A stretch of 64,000 nt of DNA from G963663315 sp965214205 (GTDB lineage Bacteria; Pseudomonadota; Gammaproteobacteria; Arenicellales; Poriferihabitantaceae). Where the stretch lies: assembly GCA_965214205.1 (NCBI GenBank), contig OZ243941.1, positions 1,612,001-1,676,000 on the forward strand, read 5' to 3'. Below are positions 7,359 to 14,501 of this stretch, piece by piece. The notes beneath the pieces are model-generated. The model was not told the DNA's origin. It did no database searches and saw only the letters and a list, made by a program, of their open reading frames with translations. Within the stretch, counting starts at the first letter, position 1. Each line of letters begins with the position of its first letter. A program made the translations under genes and the position numbers.

Positions 7359-9125
7359 TTAATTTTCTGCTTCGCCAAACGGGCGGATGGCGTCGGACAG
7401 CCGCGCCAGTTTGAGGTGGTCGTAACGTTCTTCGGTCTGGTATGAATCGAACGCGAACCGGAATCCGGTTGTGCCGTTGGGCAGTATCTGGATGACCTGG
7501 CCACCGTAACCGCGCATGGTGGGCAGCCACCACAACCGGTTGTTGCGTGAAACATAGGGCAGATGCCAGACGCCGCCCAGGTAGCGGACTTCGCCATCGG
7601 TGGTATGCGTGCCGGTCGGCAGCCCTTTTTGAACGGTCGGGTCAAACCATTCCGCCAGCATTCCGGCTTCCAGAATCGTGCGGTCTCCGATTCTGCCGCC
7701 ATCGTGGATCAGTTCGCCCAGAGACGCGATCTGGTCCAGGGTGAGCAGCAGCCCGGCATCGCTGAGTGGAACTTCCCGGTCCGGGTCGGTTTCGATGGTG
7801 TGGAACTTGACGGCGTGATGGATACCGGCGGGGCGGTATACTTCATCGCGCGTCATATCCCAGATACGCGCGTCGCCGCCGGCCTGTTGTTTCAGCCACG
7901 CGTCCAGCGCCGCTCCGGCGATATAGAGGTCCTGGTCGCGGTAACGAGCAACCGTGTCGGGCGGCCAGGGGTAACTCGGACAGGCCAGCGCCGCCTGATT
8001 TTTCTGACTCTGGTCCGGCGCCAGAAACCAGTCATGGTAATGGTCGTAGCTTTTCCTGGCGAGCGGCGACCGCTCCGCCTGTTCGGGTTCCAGCAGGTAG
8101 TCGGCGAAAATATCGACCGGCTCCGGTTCAGGCGCCGCCGTGCCGATTCCACTCGCCATGTTGAGGCAGTGGCCAATCGTAATGTCCCGCCAGTGAGGAT
8201 TTTCCGCCGCTTCCGGCAGGACTGACGCGACCCTCACCGCGCGCGGGTCTGTGCCGAATTTTTGCGCCAGACGCAGACAGGCGATGCTGCAAAAAGCCGT
8301 CTTGGTGACCGACCAGACTCCGAATTTGAGCGCTCTGGGGTAGGGGAAGTCGCCGAATCGGGTGGCGCATGCGGTGTGGTGAACCTGATCATCGATAACC
8401 AGTCCGGTTATCAGCGCGCTGTCGCTGCCGAAGCCGGAGTTCAAATCGATGAAGCAGGCTTCGGTTTCGGCGTCGAGCCAGTCATCCAGAGGTCTCAATG
8501 GGCGCTGGTCCCGCCGCTCTTCGCGAAAAGCCCGGACAACCGGTTGCGACCACTCCGGTCTGACGGCCTCGACCGCCGCGTCCAGGGTTCCCCAGGCCAA
8601 CAGGTTTTCCGGGGACAGGAAAGTGCGGGTCTCCGCTACGATCTGAAAGTAGACCGGCGAGATTTCATCCTGATTGAATAAAAAGGCGGCGATGCCATGA
8701 TGGGTGTCGTTTTCCAGGATATTGCAAAGCTGGAAAGGCAGGGTGGCGCGCAGCCATCCGTCGTCGCCGGATTCCTTCCAGATCTGTCCGGGTGATACCA
8801 CCAGGCTCCAGTAACTGCCGCCATCGCGGTCGCTGATCAGATCCCGTTCAAACGGAATCAGGCTCCGGTCATCGCTGGTCAGGCGCAGGACGGCGGCCGG
8901 AAACCGGTCGATGCGGAGATTATTGACCACCGCGCCCGGATGATTGCAGCGCATTTCCGTTTCCGGGAAGGCAATCGAGAAAGAGACGCGGGGGGCCGGC
9001 TCGCTTGCCCTGACCGGCAGAAACCAGCGATTGTCCACCGGGCCGTCGAAGGTGGCGCCGGACAACAGTTGCCGCCGGGTCAGGCAATTGCGTTCTGTGT
9101 CCTGTGCTGTGTCCGGCATGGGCAT
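7359..9125 (-). CDS. Serine hydrolase, beta-lactamase/class C-like, with large N-terminal domain
   Basis: 588 residues from the ATG at 9125, which lies 2 nt after the bpt stop codon. The C-terminal half resembles the beta-lactamase/esterase superfamily: nucleophile motif S-V-T-K at 272-275 ('GVWSVTKTAF'). The second motif is Y-R-D instead of Y-S-N ('ARYRDQDLYIAGAALDAW') and the third reads GYGGQ where H-x-G is usual. The first ~240 residues form a region I do not recognise, with no obvious signal peptide. Function is therefore only 'possible esterase, amidase or peptidase'. Gene order bpt - hydrolase - aminotransferase with very short gaps suggests one operon. The altered second and third motifs make classical beta-lactamase activity unlikely. 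Confidence 0.7.
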   Translation of the reverse strand: MPMPDTAQDTERNCLTRRQLLSGATFDGPVDNRWFLPVRASEPAPRVSFSIAFPETEMRCNHPGAVVNNLRIDRFPAAVLRLTSDDRSLIPFERDLISDRDGGSYWSLVVSPGQIWKESGDDGWLRATLPFQLCNILENDTHHGIAAFLFNQDEISPVYFQIVAETRTFLSPENLLAWGTLDAAVEAVRPEWSQPVVRAFREERRDQRPLRPLDDWLDAETEACFIDLNSGFGSDSALITGLVIDDQVHHTACATRFGDFPYPRALKFGVWSVTKTAFCSIACLRLAQKFGTDPRAVRVASVLPEAAENPHWRDITIGHCLNMASGIGTAAPEPEPVDIFADYLLEPEQAERSPLARKSYDHYHDWFLAPDQSQKNQAALACPSYPWPPDTVARYRDQDLYIAGAALDAWLKQQAGGDARIWDMTRDEVYRPAGIHHAVKFHTIETDPDREVPLSDAGLLLTLDQIASLGELIHDGGRIGDRTILEAGMLAEWFDPTVQKGLPTGTHTTDGEVRYLGGVWHLPYVSRNNRLWWLPTMRGYGGQVIQILPNGTTGFRFAFDSYQTEERYDHLKLARLSDAIRPFGEAEN

Positions 9126-9127
9126 GG

Positions 9128-9841
9128 TCACAGGGCGATCAGTCGCCACTCGTTGTTGACGAAGCCGAACATCGGTTTGAAATTGATCTTGTAGTGCATT
9201 TTCCTGCAATCCTTGATCCAGTAGCCCAGATACAGCCAGTCCAGTTGCATTTCGTTGACATAGTCGAGTTGTTTGATGATGGCGTAAGTGCCCAGACTGC
9301 GTTTCTTCATCTCAGGATCGAAAAAAGTGTAAACCGCGGACATGCCATCGTCGGGCAGGTCGCAGACCGACAACCCAACCAGCCTGTATTCCAGCCAGTA
9401 TTCCAGAAATACCGTATCGACGGATGAATCGACCGCAAATTCCCGATATCGCCCGACATCGTTGTGGTCCATGATGTCACCCGGATGGCGGTCGGACTGA
9501 TAGCGTTGATACAGTTCGAAATGCTCCTGCTTGAAAACCGCGGGGACCATGGTGGTATGAATGTCGGTGTTGAGTTTTCTGCATCTGGCCTGGGCGCGGT
9601 TGGGCCGGTATTCACTCGCTGGTATCCGCGCCGAAACACAGGCGCTGCAACTCTGGCAATGGGGTTTGTAGATCGTTTTTCCGCTTCTCCGGAACCCGGC
9701 TCTGAGCAGGATGCTGAACAGCGCGTTGTTGATCTCGTAGTCCGGGTCCAGCAGAACCGTAGTCGCCGTCTCCGGTTCGATGTATGGGCAGGCATGCGGC
9801 GCCGAGACATACAGCTTGGGCTGGTTCGTCTGGATACTCAA
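9128..9841 (-). CDS. bpt: Bacterial aminoacyl-tRNA-protein transferase (leucyltransferase, N-degron pathway)
   Basis: 237 residues, matching the Bpt/Ate family. Recognisable segments are 'SAPHACPYIEPETATTVLLDP' near the N-terminus, the cysteine-rich 'YKPHCQSCSACVSARIP', 'DLPDDGMSAVYTFFDPEM' and 'LGTYAIIKQLDYVNEM...LYLGYWIKDCRKMHYKINFKP' at the end. The enzyme transfers leucine from Leu-tRNA to proteins with acidic N-termini, marking them for ClpAP. No ATG fits the N-terminus; a TTG at 9841 is used, supported by GGGAG about 7 nt upstream. A promoter-like pair (9910-9939) and a small hairpin (9853-9869) precede it. First gene of a likely three-gene minus-strand operon. Confidence 0.93.
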   Translation of the reverse strand: MSIQTNQPKLYVSAPHACPYIEPETATTVLLDPDYEINNALFSILLRAGFRRSGKTIYKPHCQSCSACVSARIPASEYRPNRAQARCRKLNTDIHTTMVPAVFKQEHFELYQRYQSDRHPGDIMDHNDVGRYREFAVDSSVDTVFLEYWLEYRLVGLSVCDLPDDGMSAVYTFFDPEMKKRSLGTYAIIKQLDYVNEMQLDWLYLGYWIKDCRKMHYKINFKPMFGFVNNEWRLIAL

Positions 9842-9852
9842 TTCGCCGCTCC

Positions 9853-9869
9853 CGCCAGCCGGGCTGGCG
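9853..9869 (-). promoter_or_regulatory. Hairpin in the bpt 5' leader
   Basis: A perfect 7-bp inverted repeat, CGCCAGC / GCTGGCG with a 3-nt loop, sits directly before the ribosome-binding site of the TTG-initiated bpt gene. It could lower translation initiation, but may be incidental in GC-rich DNA. Confidence 0.35.
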
Positions 9870-9909
9870 TTGTGTTCAATCTTCCGGTTTTGGTTGAGGA
9901 CATACAGGC

Positions 9910-9939
9910 ATCATATATTGAAATAGCGGCATTTGTAAA
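9910..9939 (-). promoter_or_regulatory. Probable sigma-70 promoter for bpt
   Basis: On the minus strand TTTACA (9934-9939, 5 of 6 to the -35 consensus) and TATGAT (9910-9915, 5 of 6 to -10) are separated by 18 bp. Transcription would start near 9903, about 60 nt before the bpt start. It lies back to back with the tsaD promoter. Confidence 0.55.
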
Positions 9940-9962
9940 ATTATCGGCCTGTGCGGAAACAG

Positions 9963-9991
9963 TTGGCTTAATCCGGGTCACTCTATAGAAT
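9963..9991 (+). promoter_or_regulatory. Probable sigma-70 promoter for tsaD
   Basis: TTGGCT (9963-9968) and TAGAAT (9986-9991, 5 of 6 to consensus) are separated by exactly 17 bp. A start near 9998 gives a leader of about 26 nt before the tsaD ATG at 10024. Confidence 0.6.
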
Positions 9992-10023
9992 CGCGGTTTT
10001 GCGTCCTGTTTCGGATAGACTTG

Positions 10024-11103
10024 ATGCGTGTTCTTGGAATAGAAACATCCTGTGATGATACCGGCGTGGCTGTTTATGACAGCCAACAGGGGATTATTGC
10101 CCATAAACTGGCCTCGCAGGTGGACTTGCACAGCCAATACGGCGGGGTGGTCCCGGAGCTGGCCGCGCGGGACCACATCCGGACGCTGTTGCCGTTGATC
10201 GACACTCTGATCAACGGCTGCCCGAACCCGGACAGGGGGGTTGACGCGGTGGCTTATACGGCCGGCCCCGGCCTCGCTGGCGCCTTGCTGGTGGGCGCCT
10301 CTGTGGGCAGGAGCCTGGCCATGGCCTGGCAGATACCGGCGATCGGCGTTCATCACATGGAAGGGCATTTGCTGGCGCCGATGCTCGAAACCCCGTCCCC
10401 TGAGTTTCCATTTCTGGCATTACTGGTATCGGGCGGACATACCATGCTGGTCGATGTCGCGTCCCCCGGACGATACCGCATACTGGGTCAATCCGTTGAC
10501 GACGCCGCCGGAGAAGCCTTCGACAAGACTGCCAAGCTCCTTGGCCTGGGGTATCCGGGCGGCCCCGCTATTGCGAAAGCGGCCCGCGACGGCGATTCGG
10601 ACCGGTTCGTGTTTCCCCGGCCCATGACCAATCGACCCGGCCTGGATTTCAGTTTCAGCGGATTGAAAACCCATGTTTCAATCGTCTGCCGACAACATCG
10701 GCTGGACCGGCAGACCATTGCCGACATTGCGGTTGCCTTTGAACTGGCGGCGGTCGATACACTCGCGATTAAATGTGACCGGGCACTGCGAGAAACCGGC
10801 CGCCGCCGGCTGGTGGTCTCCGGCGGTGTTGGAGCCAACCGGCGGTTGCGCGGTACGTTGAGGGAGAACGCCGCCGGTTCGGGTGTCGAAGTATTTTACC
10901 CCCGCCCCGAATTCTGTACCGATAATGGGGCGATGATTGCCTACGCCGGTCATTTTCGGCTGTCCTTAAGGGCTAGCGGCGGTCAGGGCGGTCAGGGCGG
11001 TCAGGATGGACGGAACTCCCCCGGTCCCGGTGTCGATCACCGATTTGACATCCGCCCCCGCTGGAGTTTGGAAGACATAGAGGCTGCCCGGACGGGCTGG
11101 TAG
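10024..11103 (+). CDS. tsaD: tRNA N6-adenosine threonylcarbamoyltransferase TsaD
   Basis: 359 residues from the ATG at 10024. It opens with the invariant 'MRVLGIETSCDDTGVAVYD', has the metal-binding HHMEGH motif with His111 and His115, 'LVSGGHTMLV', and 'PRPMTNRPGLDFSFSGLKT'. TsaD transfers threonylcarbamoyl to A37 of ANN-decoding tRNAs together with TsaB and TsaE. It is about 20 residues longer than usual because of a glycine/glutamine-rich insert near the C-terminus, encoded by three copies of a 9-bp repeat (10978-11004), just before the conserved 'RPRWSLEDIE' ending. The frame remains open through the insert, so the gene looks intact. It is divergent from bpt. Confidence 0.95.
   Translation: MRVLGIETSCDDTGVAVYDSQQGIIAHKLASQVDLHSQYGGVVPELAARDHIRTLLPLIDTLINGCPNPDRGVDAVAYTAGPGLAGALLVGASVGRSLAMAWQIPAIGVHHMEGHLLAPMLETPSPEFPFLALLVSGGHTMLVDVASPGRYRILGQSVDDAAGEAFDKTAKLLGLGYPGGPAIAKAARDGDSDRFVFPRPMTNRPGLDFSFSGLKTHVSIVCRQHRLDRQTIADIAVAFELAAVDTLAIKCDRALRETGRRRLVVSGGVGANRRLRGTLRENAAGSGVEVFYPRPEFCTDNGAMIAYAGHFRLSLRASGGQGGQGGQDGRNSPGPGVDHRFDIRPRWSLEDIEAARTGW
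10978..11004 (+). repeat. Three tandem 9-bp repeats inside tsaD
   Basis: GGCGGTCAG is repeated three times without mismatch at 10978-10986, 10987-10995 and 10996-11004, encoding Gly-Gly-Gln three times. The unit length is a multiple of three, so expansion or contraction keeps frame. Confidence 0.9.
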
Positions 11104-11190
11104 CGCACTTGTCCGGAGTTGACAACGCCCCTGAATTTGTGACAAATTCGGGACTTTATTTACCATACATGCCGAAAACAGGCGTTGCCC

Positions 11191-12456
11191 ATGCGGCGAG
11201 TATCGAGGAGAGAGGCGCTAAGGGCTGGTATTGGTGGATGCCTTGCGGCGCCATGGTTGCTGTCTCATGGCATGCTCCCGAAGACCGGCGGAGTGACCGA
11301 CACACAGATCGTTCTGGGGATGTCTGCGGCGTTTTCCGGTCCTTCACGGGGGCTGGGCATTGAACTCTACCGCGGCGCCATGGCCTGTTTCAGCCATGTC
11401 AATAGCACGGGCGGTGTCAACGGCCGCGAGATTGTCATCAGGACTTATGACGACGGCTATCAACCGACTCCCTCAGTCGAAAACACGGTAAAGCTGACGC
11501 TGGACGATCAGGTGTTTGCGCTGTTCGGCTATGTCGGCACGCCGACCGTGACGCGGGTTTTGCCGCTTCTGAAGAAATTCCAGGACGAGAAGATGTTTCT
11601 CTTCTTCCCGTTCACCGGGGCGCAGCCGCAGCGGCAGCCGCCTTATGGGGAATTCGCCTTCAATCTACGCGCCTCCTACCGTCAGGAAACCAAAGGCCTG
11701 GTTGACAAGTTCGTATCCATCGGCCGACGGCGCATCGCTGTGTTTTACCAGGCCGACGCTTATGGCCGCAGCGGTTGGGCGGGGGTGCGGCGCGCCCTCG
11801 GCAGGTACGGTGAACAGATCGTCGGCGAGGCGACCTACCAGCGTGGCCGGAAATTCACCCATGCCATGCGCCGTCAGGTGGAGATTCTGAAAGCGGCGAA
11901 TCCCGACGCGATCATCTGCATCGGCGCCTATGCCGCCTGCGCCGCTTTCCTGCGCGATGCTGTTGACCAGGGATTGCGAGCGCCGATTGCGAATCTGTCT
12001 TTCGTCGGCAGCGAAAACCTGCTCAATCTGATTACGGACGGGCAGGAAGACAGTCGGCGCTACACCGAGCTTCTGGTCAATTCACAGGTGGTGCCGAGTT
12101 ACGAGGATGTTTCGATTCCGGCAGTTCGGGAATACCGTGAGCTGATGGAGCGTTACGACCCACAGCCGCCGGGAGAATTGCTTAAGGAGGATTACAGTCC
12201 CTTTCCATATAGTTTTGTCAGTCTTGAGGGCTACCTTGACGCGAAACTGATGGTCGAAATTTTGCGGCGTCTCGGCAACAGACCGACCCGGAATCATCTG
12301 GAGTACGCAGTCTACTCGGTCAGGAATTTTGATCTCGGAGTCGGTGTGCCGGTCTCATTTTCCGCCAACCGCAGGCAAGGGCAGGACCGCGTTTATTACA
12401 CCGTCGTAGATGGCGGTCGATTCGTACCTCTGGACGATTGGAAAACCAGGTTTTAA
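11191..12456 (+). CDS. Periplasmic substrate-binding protein, branched-chain amino acid/urea type, without adjacent ABC genes
   Basis: 421 residues from the ATG at 11191. The N-terminus 'MRRVSRREALRAGIGG' is Tat-like (SRREALR), followed by a hydrophobic stretch, so export in folded form is likely. The mature part is a type I periplasmic-binding fold (Peripla_BP_6): 'IVLGMSAAFSGPSRGLG', 'GGVNGREIVIRTYDDGY', 'FALFGYVGTPT' and 'NPDAIICIGAYAACAAFLRDAV'. Such proteins bind amino acids, urea, amides or aromatic acids. No ABC ATPase or permease is adjacent. Instead the next two genes, 5 nt away and then overlapping, encode a Cache/HAMP membrane protein and an MFS carrier. It may be a receptor for one of them. 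The ribosome-binding site is weak. Confidence 0.8.
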   Translation: MRRVSRREALRAGIGGCLAAPWLLSHGMLPKTGGVTDTQIVLGMSAAFSGPSRGLGIELYRGAMACFSHVNSTGGVNGREIVIRTYDDGYQPTPSVENTVKLTLDDQVFALFGYVGTPTVTRVLPLLKKFQDEKMFLFFPFTGAQPQRQPPYGEFAFNLRASYRQETKGLVDKFVSIGRRRIAVFYQADAYGRSGWAGVRRALGRYGEQIVGEATYQRGRKFTHAMRRQVEILKAANPDAIICIGAYAACAAFLRDAVDQGLRAPIANLSFVGSENLLNLITDGQEDSRRYTELLVNSQVVPSYEDVSIPAVREYRELMERYDPQPPGELLKEDYSPFPYSFVSLEGYLDAKLMVEILRRLGNRPTRNHLEYAVYSVRNFDLGVGVPVSFSANRRQGQDRVYYTVVDGGRFVPLDDWKTRF

Positions 12457-12461
12457 CCATC

Positions 12462-13172
12462 ATGAAAATTCAAAAACTGTTCCAGAAGACTCTGTTCGGG
12501 ATTTTTCTGTTGTTCGGCGTGATCGGCGTCTCGACTTCGGCGCTCTGTATTTATACGGTTGACACCCAGTTGTCGAAAGAATATGAAAACAATGCCAGGG
12601 GGCTGTCGAAAACCATTGCCGACGCCAGCGTCGATATCATCCTGAATCGTGGACTGTCGTCGTTGCAGTCGTTGATCGACCAGTTCATCGAAATCCAGGG
12701 CATCAGTTATATCTATGTGGTCAACGATACCGGAGATATTCTCGCCCATACCTTTGTGCCGGGTATCCCCGATGAGATACTTGCCAGCGACCGGAACAGC
12801 AGCGCTTCGGTGGAGCGCAGCCTGCCGGGAATGGGCAATTTCGTCGAAGTCAGCAGTCCGATTCTCGCGGGTGTCGCAGGCCGGGTTTATATCGGCATGG
12901 ATACCAGCCTGATTGCGCTGAAAATCCAGCGGGCGATTGGCCAGCAGGTTTATTTGATCTCAGCCATATTCGTTTTCGGCGTTGTCGCGGCGATCTGGTT
13001 GGTGAATCTGGCGGCGAATCCACTGGCTTCCCTGCTTGCCTATACCGTCAGCCTGGCGCGCGACGACGCCGGACCCGCGTCCGACGACGGCATTCTGGTT
13101 CGTAATGATGAGGTTGGGCAGATTGCGCGCCTGCTCAAGTATATCTCCATGGAGGGTGACTCCGCGTCATGA
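12462..13172 (+). CDS. Membrane sensor-like protein: two TM helices, Cache-like periplasmic domain, HAMP, no output domain
   Basis: 236 residues from the ATG 5 nt after the preceding stop. Layout: TM helix about 10-32, periplasmic region 33-163 with Cache-like strands ('ISYIYVVNDTGDILAHTFV', 'FVEVSSPILAGVAGRVYIGMD'), second TM helix 163-185, then a HAMP-like segment 187-232 ending 'RNDEVGQIARLLKYISMEG'. Normal sensor kinases, cyclases or chemoreceptors continue into an output domain here; this one stops. The stop overlaps the MFS start (ATGA), so it is an intended gene end rather than a random frameshift. It could relay binding-protein state to the carrier or to another protein. Function unknown. 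Confidence 0.7.
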   Translation: MKIQKLFQKTLFGIFLLFGVIGVSTSALCIYTVDTQLSKEYENNARGLSKTIADASVDIILNRGLSSLQSLIDQFIEIQGISYIYVVNDTGDILAHTFVPGIPDEILASDRNSSASVERSLPGMGNFVEVSSPILAGVAGRVYIGMDTSLIALKIQRAIGQQVYLISAIFVFGVVAAIWLVNLAANPLASLLAYTVSLARDDAGPASDDGILVRNDEVGQIARLLKYISMEGDSAS

Positions 13173-14494
13173 CGCCCCCCCGCGCGGTGATGGTTCTGCT
13201 CTGCGCCATGCTGCAGCTTTGTTTCGGTACGGTCTATGCGTGGAGTTTCTTTCAGACGTTGCTGGTCCGGCAACTCGGCTGGGCGTTTACCGAAACCGCG
13301 ATCGCTTTCAGCGTCACCATATTCTCACTCGGCATGTCCGCAGCCTGGGCCGGCGCGGCGCTGCCGCGACTCGGTCCGCGAAAACTGGCGATGATCGGCA
13401 GTTTGATGTTTTGCGGCGGTTATCTTCTTGCCGGTCTGGCTCTGCATCTTGATTCTCTCGCGCTCTTTTATCTCGGCTACGGTGTGATCGGCGGCGCCGG
13501 GATCGGGCTGGGCTATGTGACTCCGGTAGCGACAGCGGTGAAATGGTATCCCGACCGCAAGGGACTGGCAACTGGCATTGTGGTCATGGGTTTCGGTTTC
13601 GGGGCTTTTTTGTTGAGCAAATTGCTGGCGCCGGTCCTGATCGTCACTACCGAGGGTGACCTGGCGCAGGTCTTTATCTGGCTCGGCCTGCTGTTTGCGG
13701 CGATTCTGCTGCCATCCAGCTATTTCCTGAGCAACCCGCCGTCCCTTTACCGGGCAACGGCCAGCTCCACTCCCCGCTGGCATGAAGAATCGGATGATTC
13801 GGGGTCTGTTTCACAGTGTCTTCGCTCTCGCGAATTCACCTTCATGTGGCTGGTCTTTTTCTTCAATATCACCGCCGGAATATCCGTTATCAGTTTTCAG
13901 TCGTCGCTGCTCCAGGATATCTGGGGATTGGCCGATCCATCCGTCGACCCGGCAATTCTGGCGCAATACGGCGCGACCCTGATCGCCGCCAGTTCGTTGT
14001 GCAATGGTTTTGGCCGGCTGTTCTGGGGGTTGTTGTCGGACCGGTTCGGCCGAATCCAGGTGTTCCGCTTCCTGCTCGCCAGCCAGTTGGTCGTTTTCGG
14101 CATCCTGATGACCGAGAGCAATCCGTGGGTTTTCTCGGCGCTGGTTTGTTATGTGCTATTGTGTTTCGGCGGCGGCTTTGCGACCATGCCTTCATTCGTG
14201 CTGGATGTTTTCGGCGCCCGGAAAATGTCGGTCATCTACGGGGCGATTCTGACCGCCTGGGCGGCGGCGGGCATCTTCGGCCCGGTTTATGTCGGCTATC
14301 TCAAGGACCAGTATCCTGACCGCGCGATTATTTATTGTTTCCTCATAGGCACACTCATACTCGGAGCCGGTTTTATCTTTTCTTATTTGCTGAACGATGA
14401 ACGGATCCGCTTTGACAGACCGACTATCGCAAGCACGCTGCGCCGGTTCGACATTACCGGGCCGCGCCGCAAGACGGCTCCGGCTCCGGAATAA
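13169..14494 (+). CDS. MFS transporter, OFA (oxalate/formate antiporter-like) family
   Basis: 441 residues with about twelve hydrophobic helices. OFA-family marks are 'LCFGTVYAWSFF' in helix 1, 'YGVIGGAGIGLGYVTPVATAVKWYPDRKGLATGIVVMGFG' between helices 4 and 5, and 'FGRLFWGLLSDRFGR' in the second half. Members exchange oxalate/formate or import monocarboxylates; the substrate here is not evident. Its start overlaps the HAMP-protein stop by 4 nt, so translation is coupled to it and, through it, to the binding protein. No oxalate decarboxylation genes are in the window. It ends 8 nt from the convergent gene at 14502. Confidence 0.85.
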   Translation: MTPPRAVMVLLCAMLQLCFGTVYAWSFFQTLLVRQLGWAFTETAIAFSVTIFSLGMSAAWAGAALPRLGPRKLAMIGSLMFCGGYLLAGLALHLDSLALFYLGYGVIGGAGIGLGYVTPVATAVKWYPDRKGLATGIVVMGFGFGAFLLSKLLAPVLIVTTEGDLAQVFIWLGLLFAAILLPSSYFLSNPPSLYRATASSTPRWHEESDDSGSVSQCLRSREFTFMWLVFFFNITAGISVISFQSSLLQDIWGLADPSVDPAILAQYGATLIAASSLCNGFGRLFWGLLSDRFGRIQVFRFLLASQLVVFGILMTESNPWVFSALVCYVLLCFGGGFATMPSFVLDVFGARKMSVIYGAILTAWAAAGIFGPVYVGYLKDQYPDRAIIYCFLIGTLILGAGFIFSYLLNDERIRFDRPTIASTLRRFDITGPRRKTAPAPE

Positions 14495-14501
14495 CGGCCC
14501 G

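Noticed and set aside
7343..7702. Possible 120-residue N-terminal extension of the aminotransferase
   Set aside because: It overlaps the upstream hydrolase in another frame; the family starts at 'MPELDTESI'.
11191..12456. Reading the binding protein as part of the Liv importer at 17.6-22.8 kb
   Set aside because: That importer has its own binding protein (20642-21937), and this gene is joined to the HAMP and MFS genes instead.
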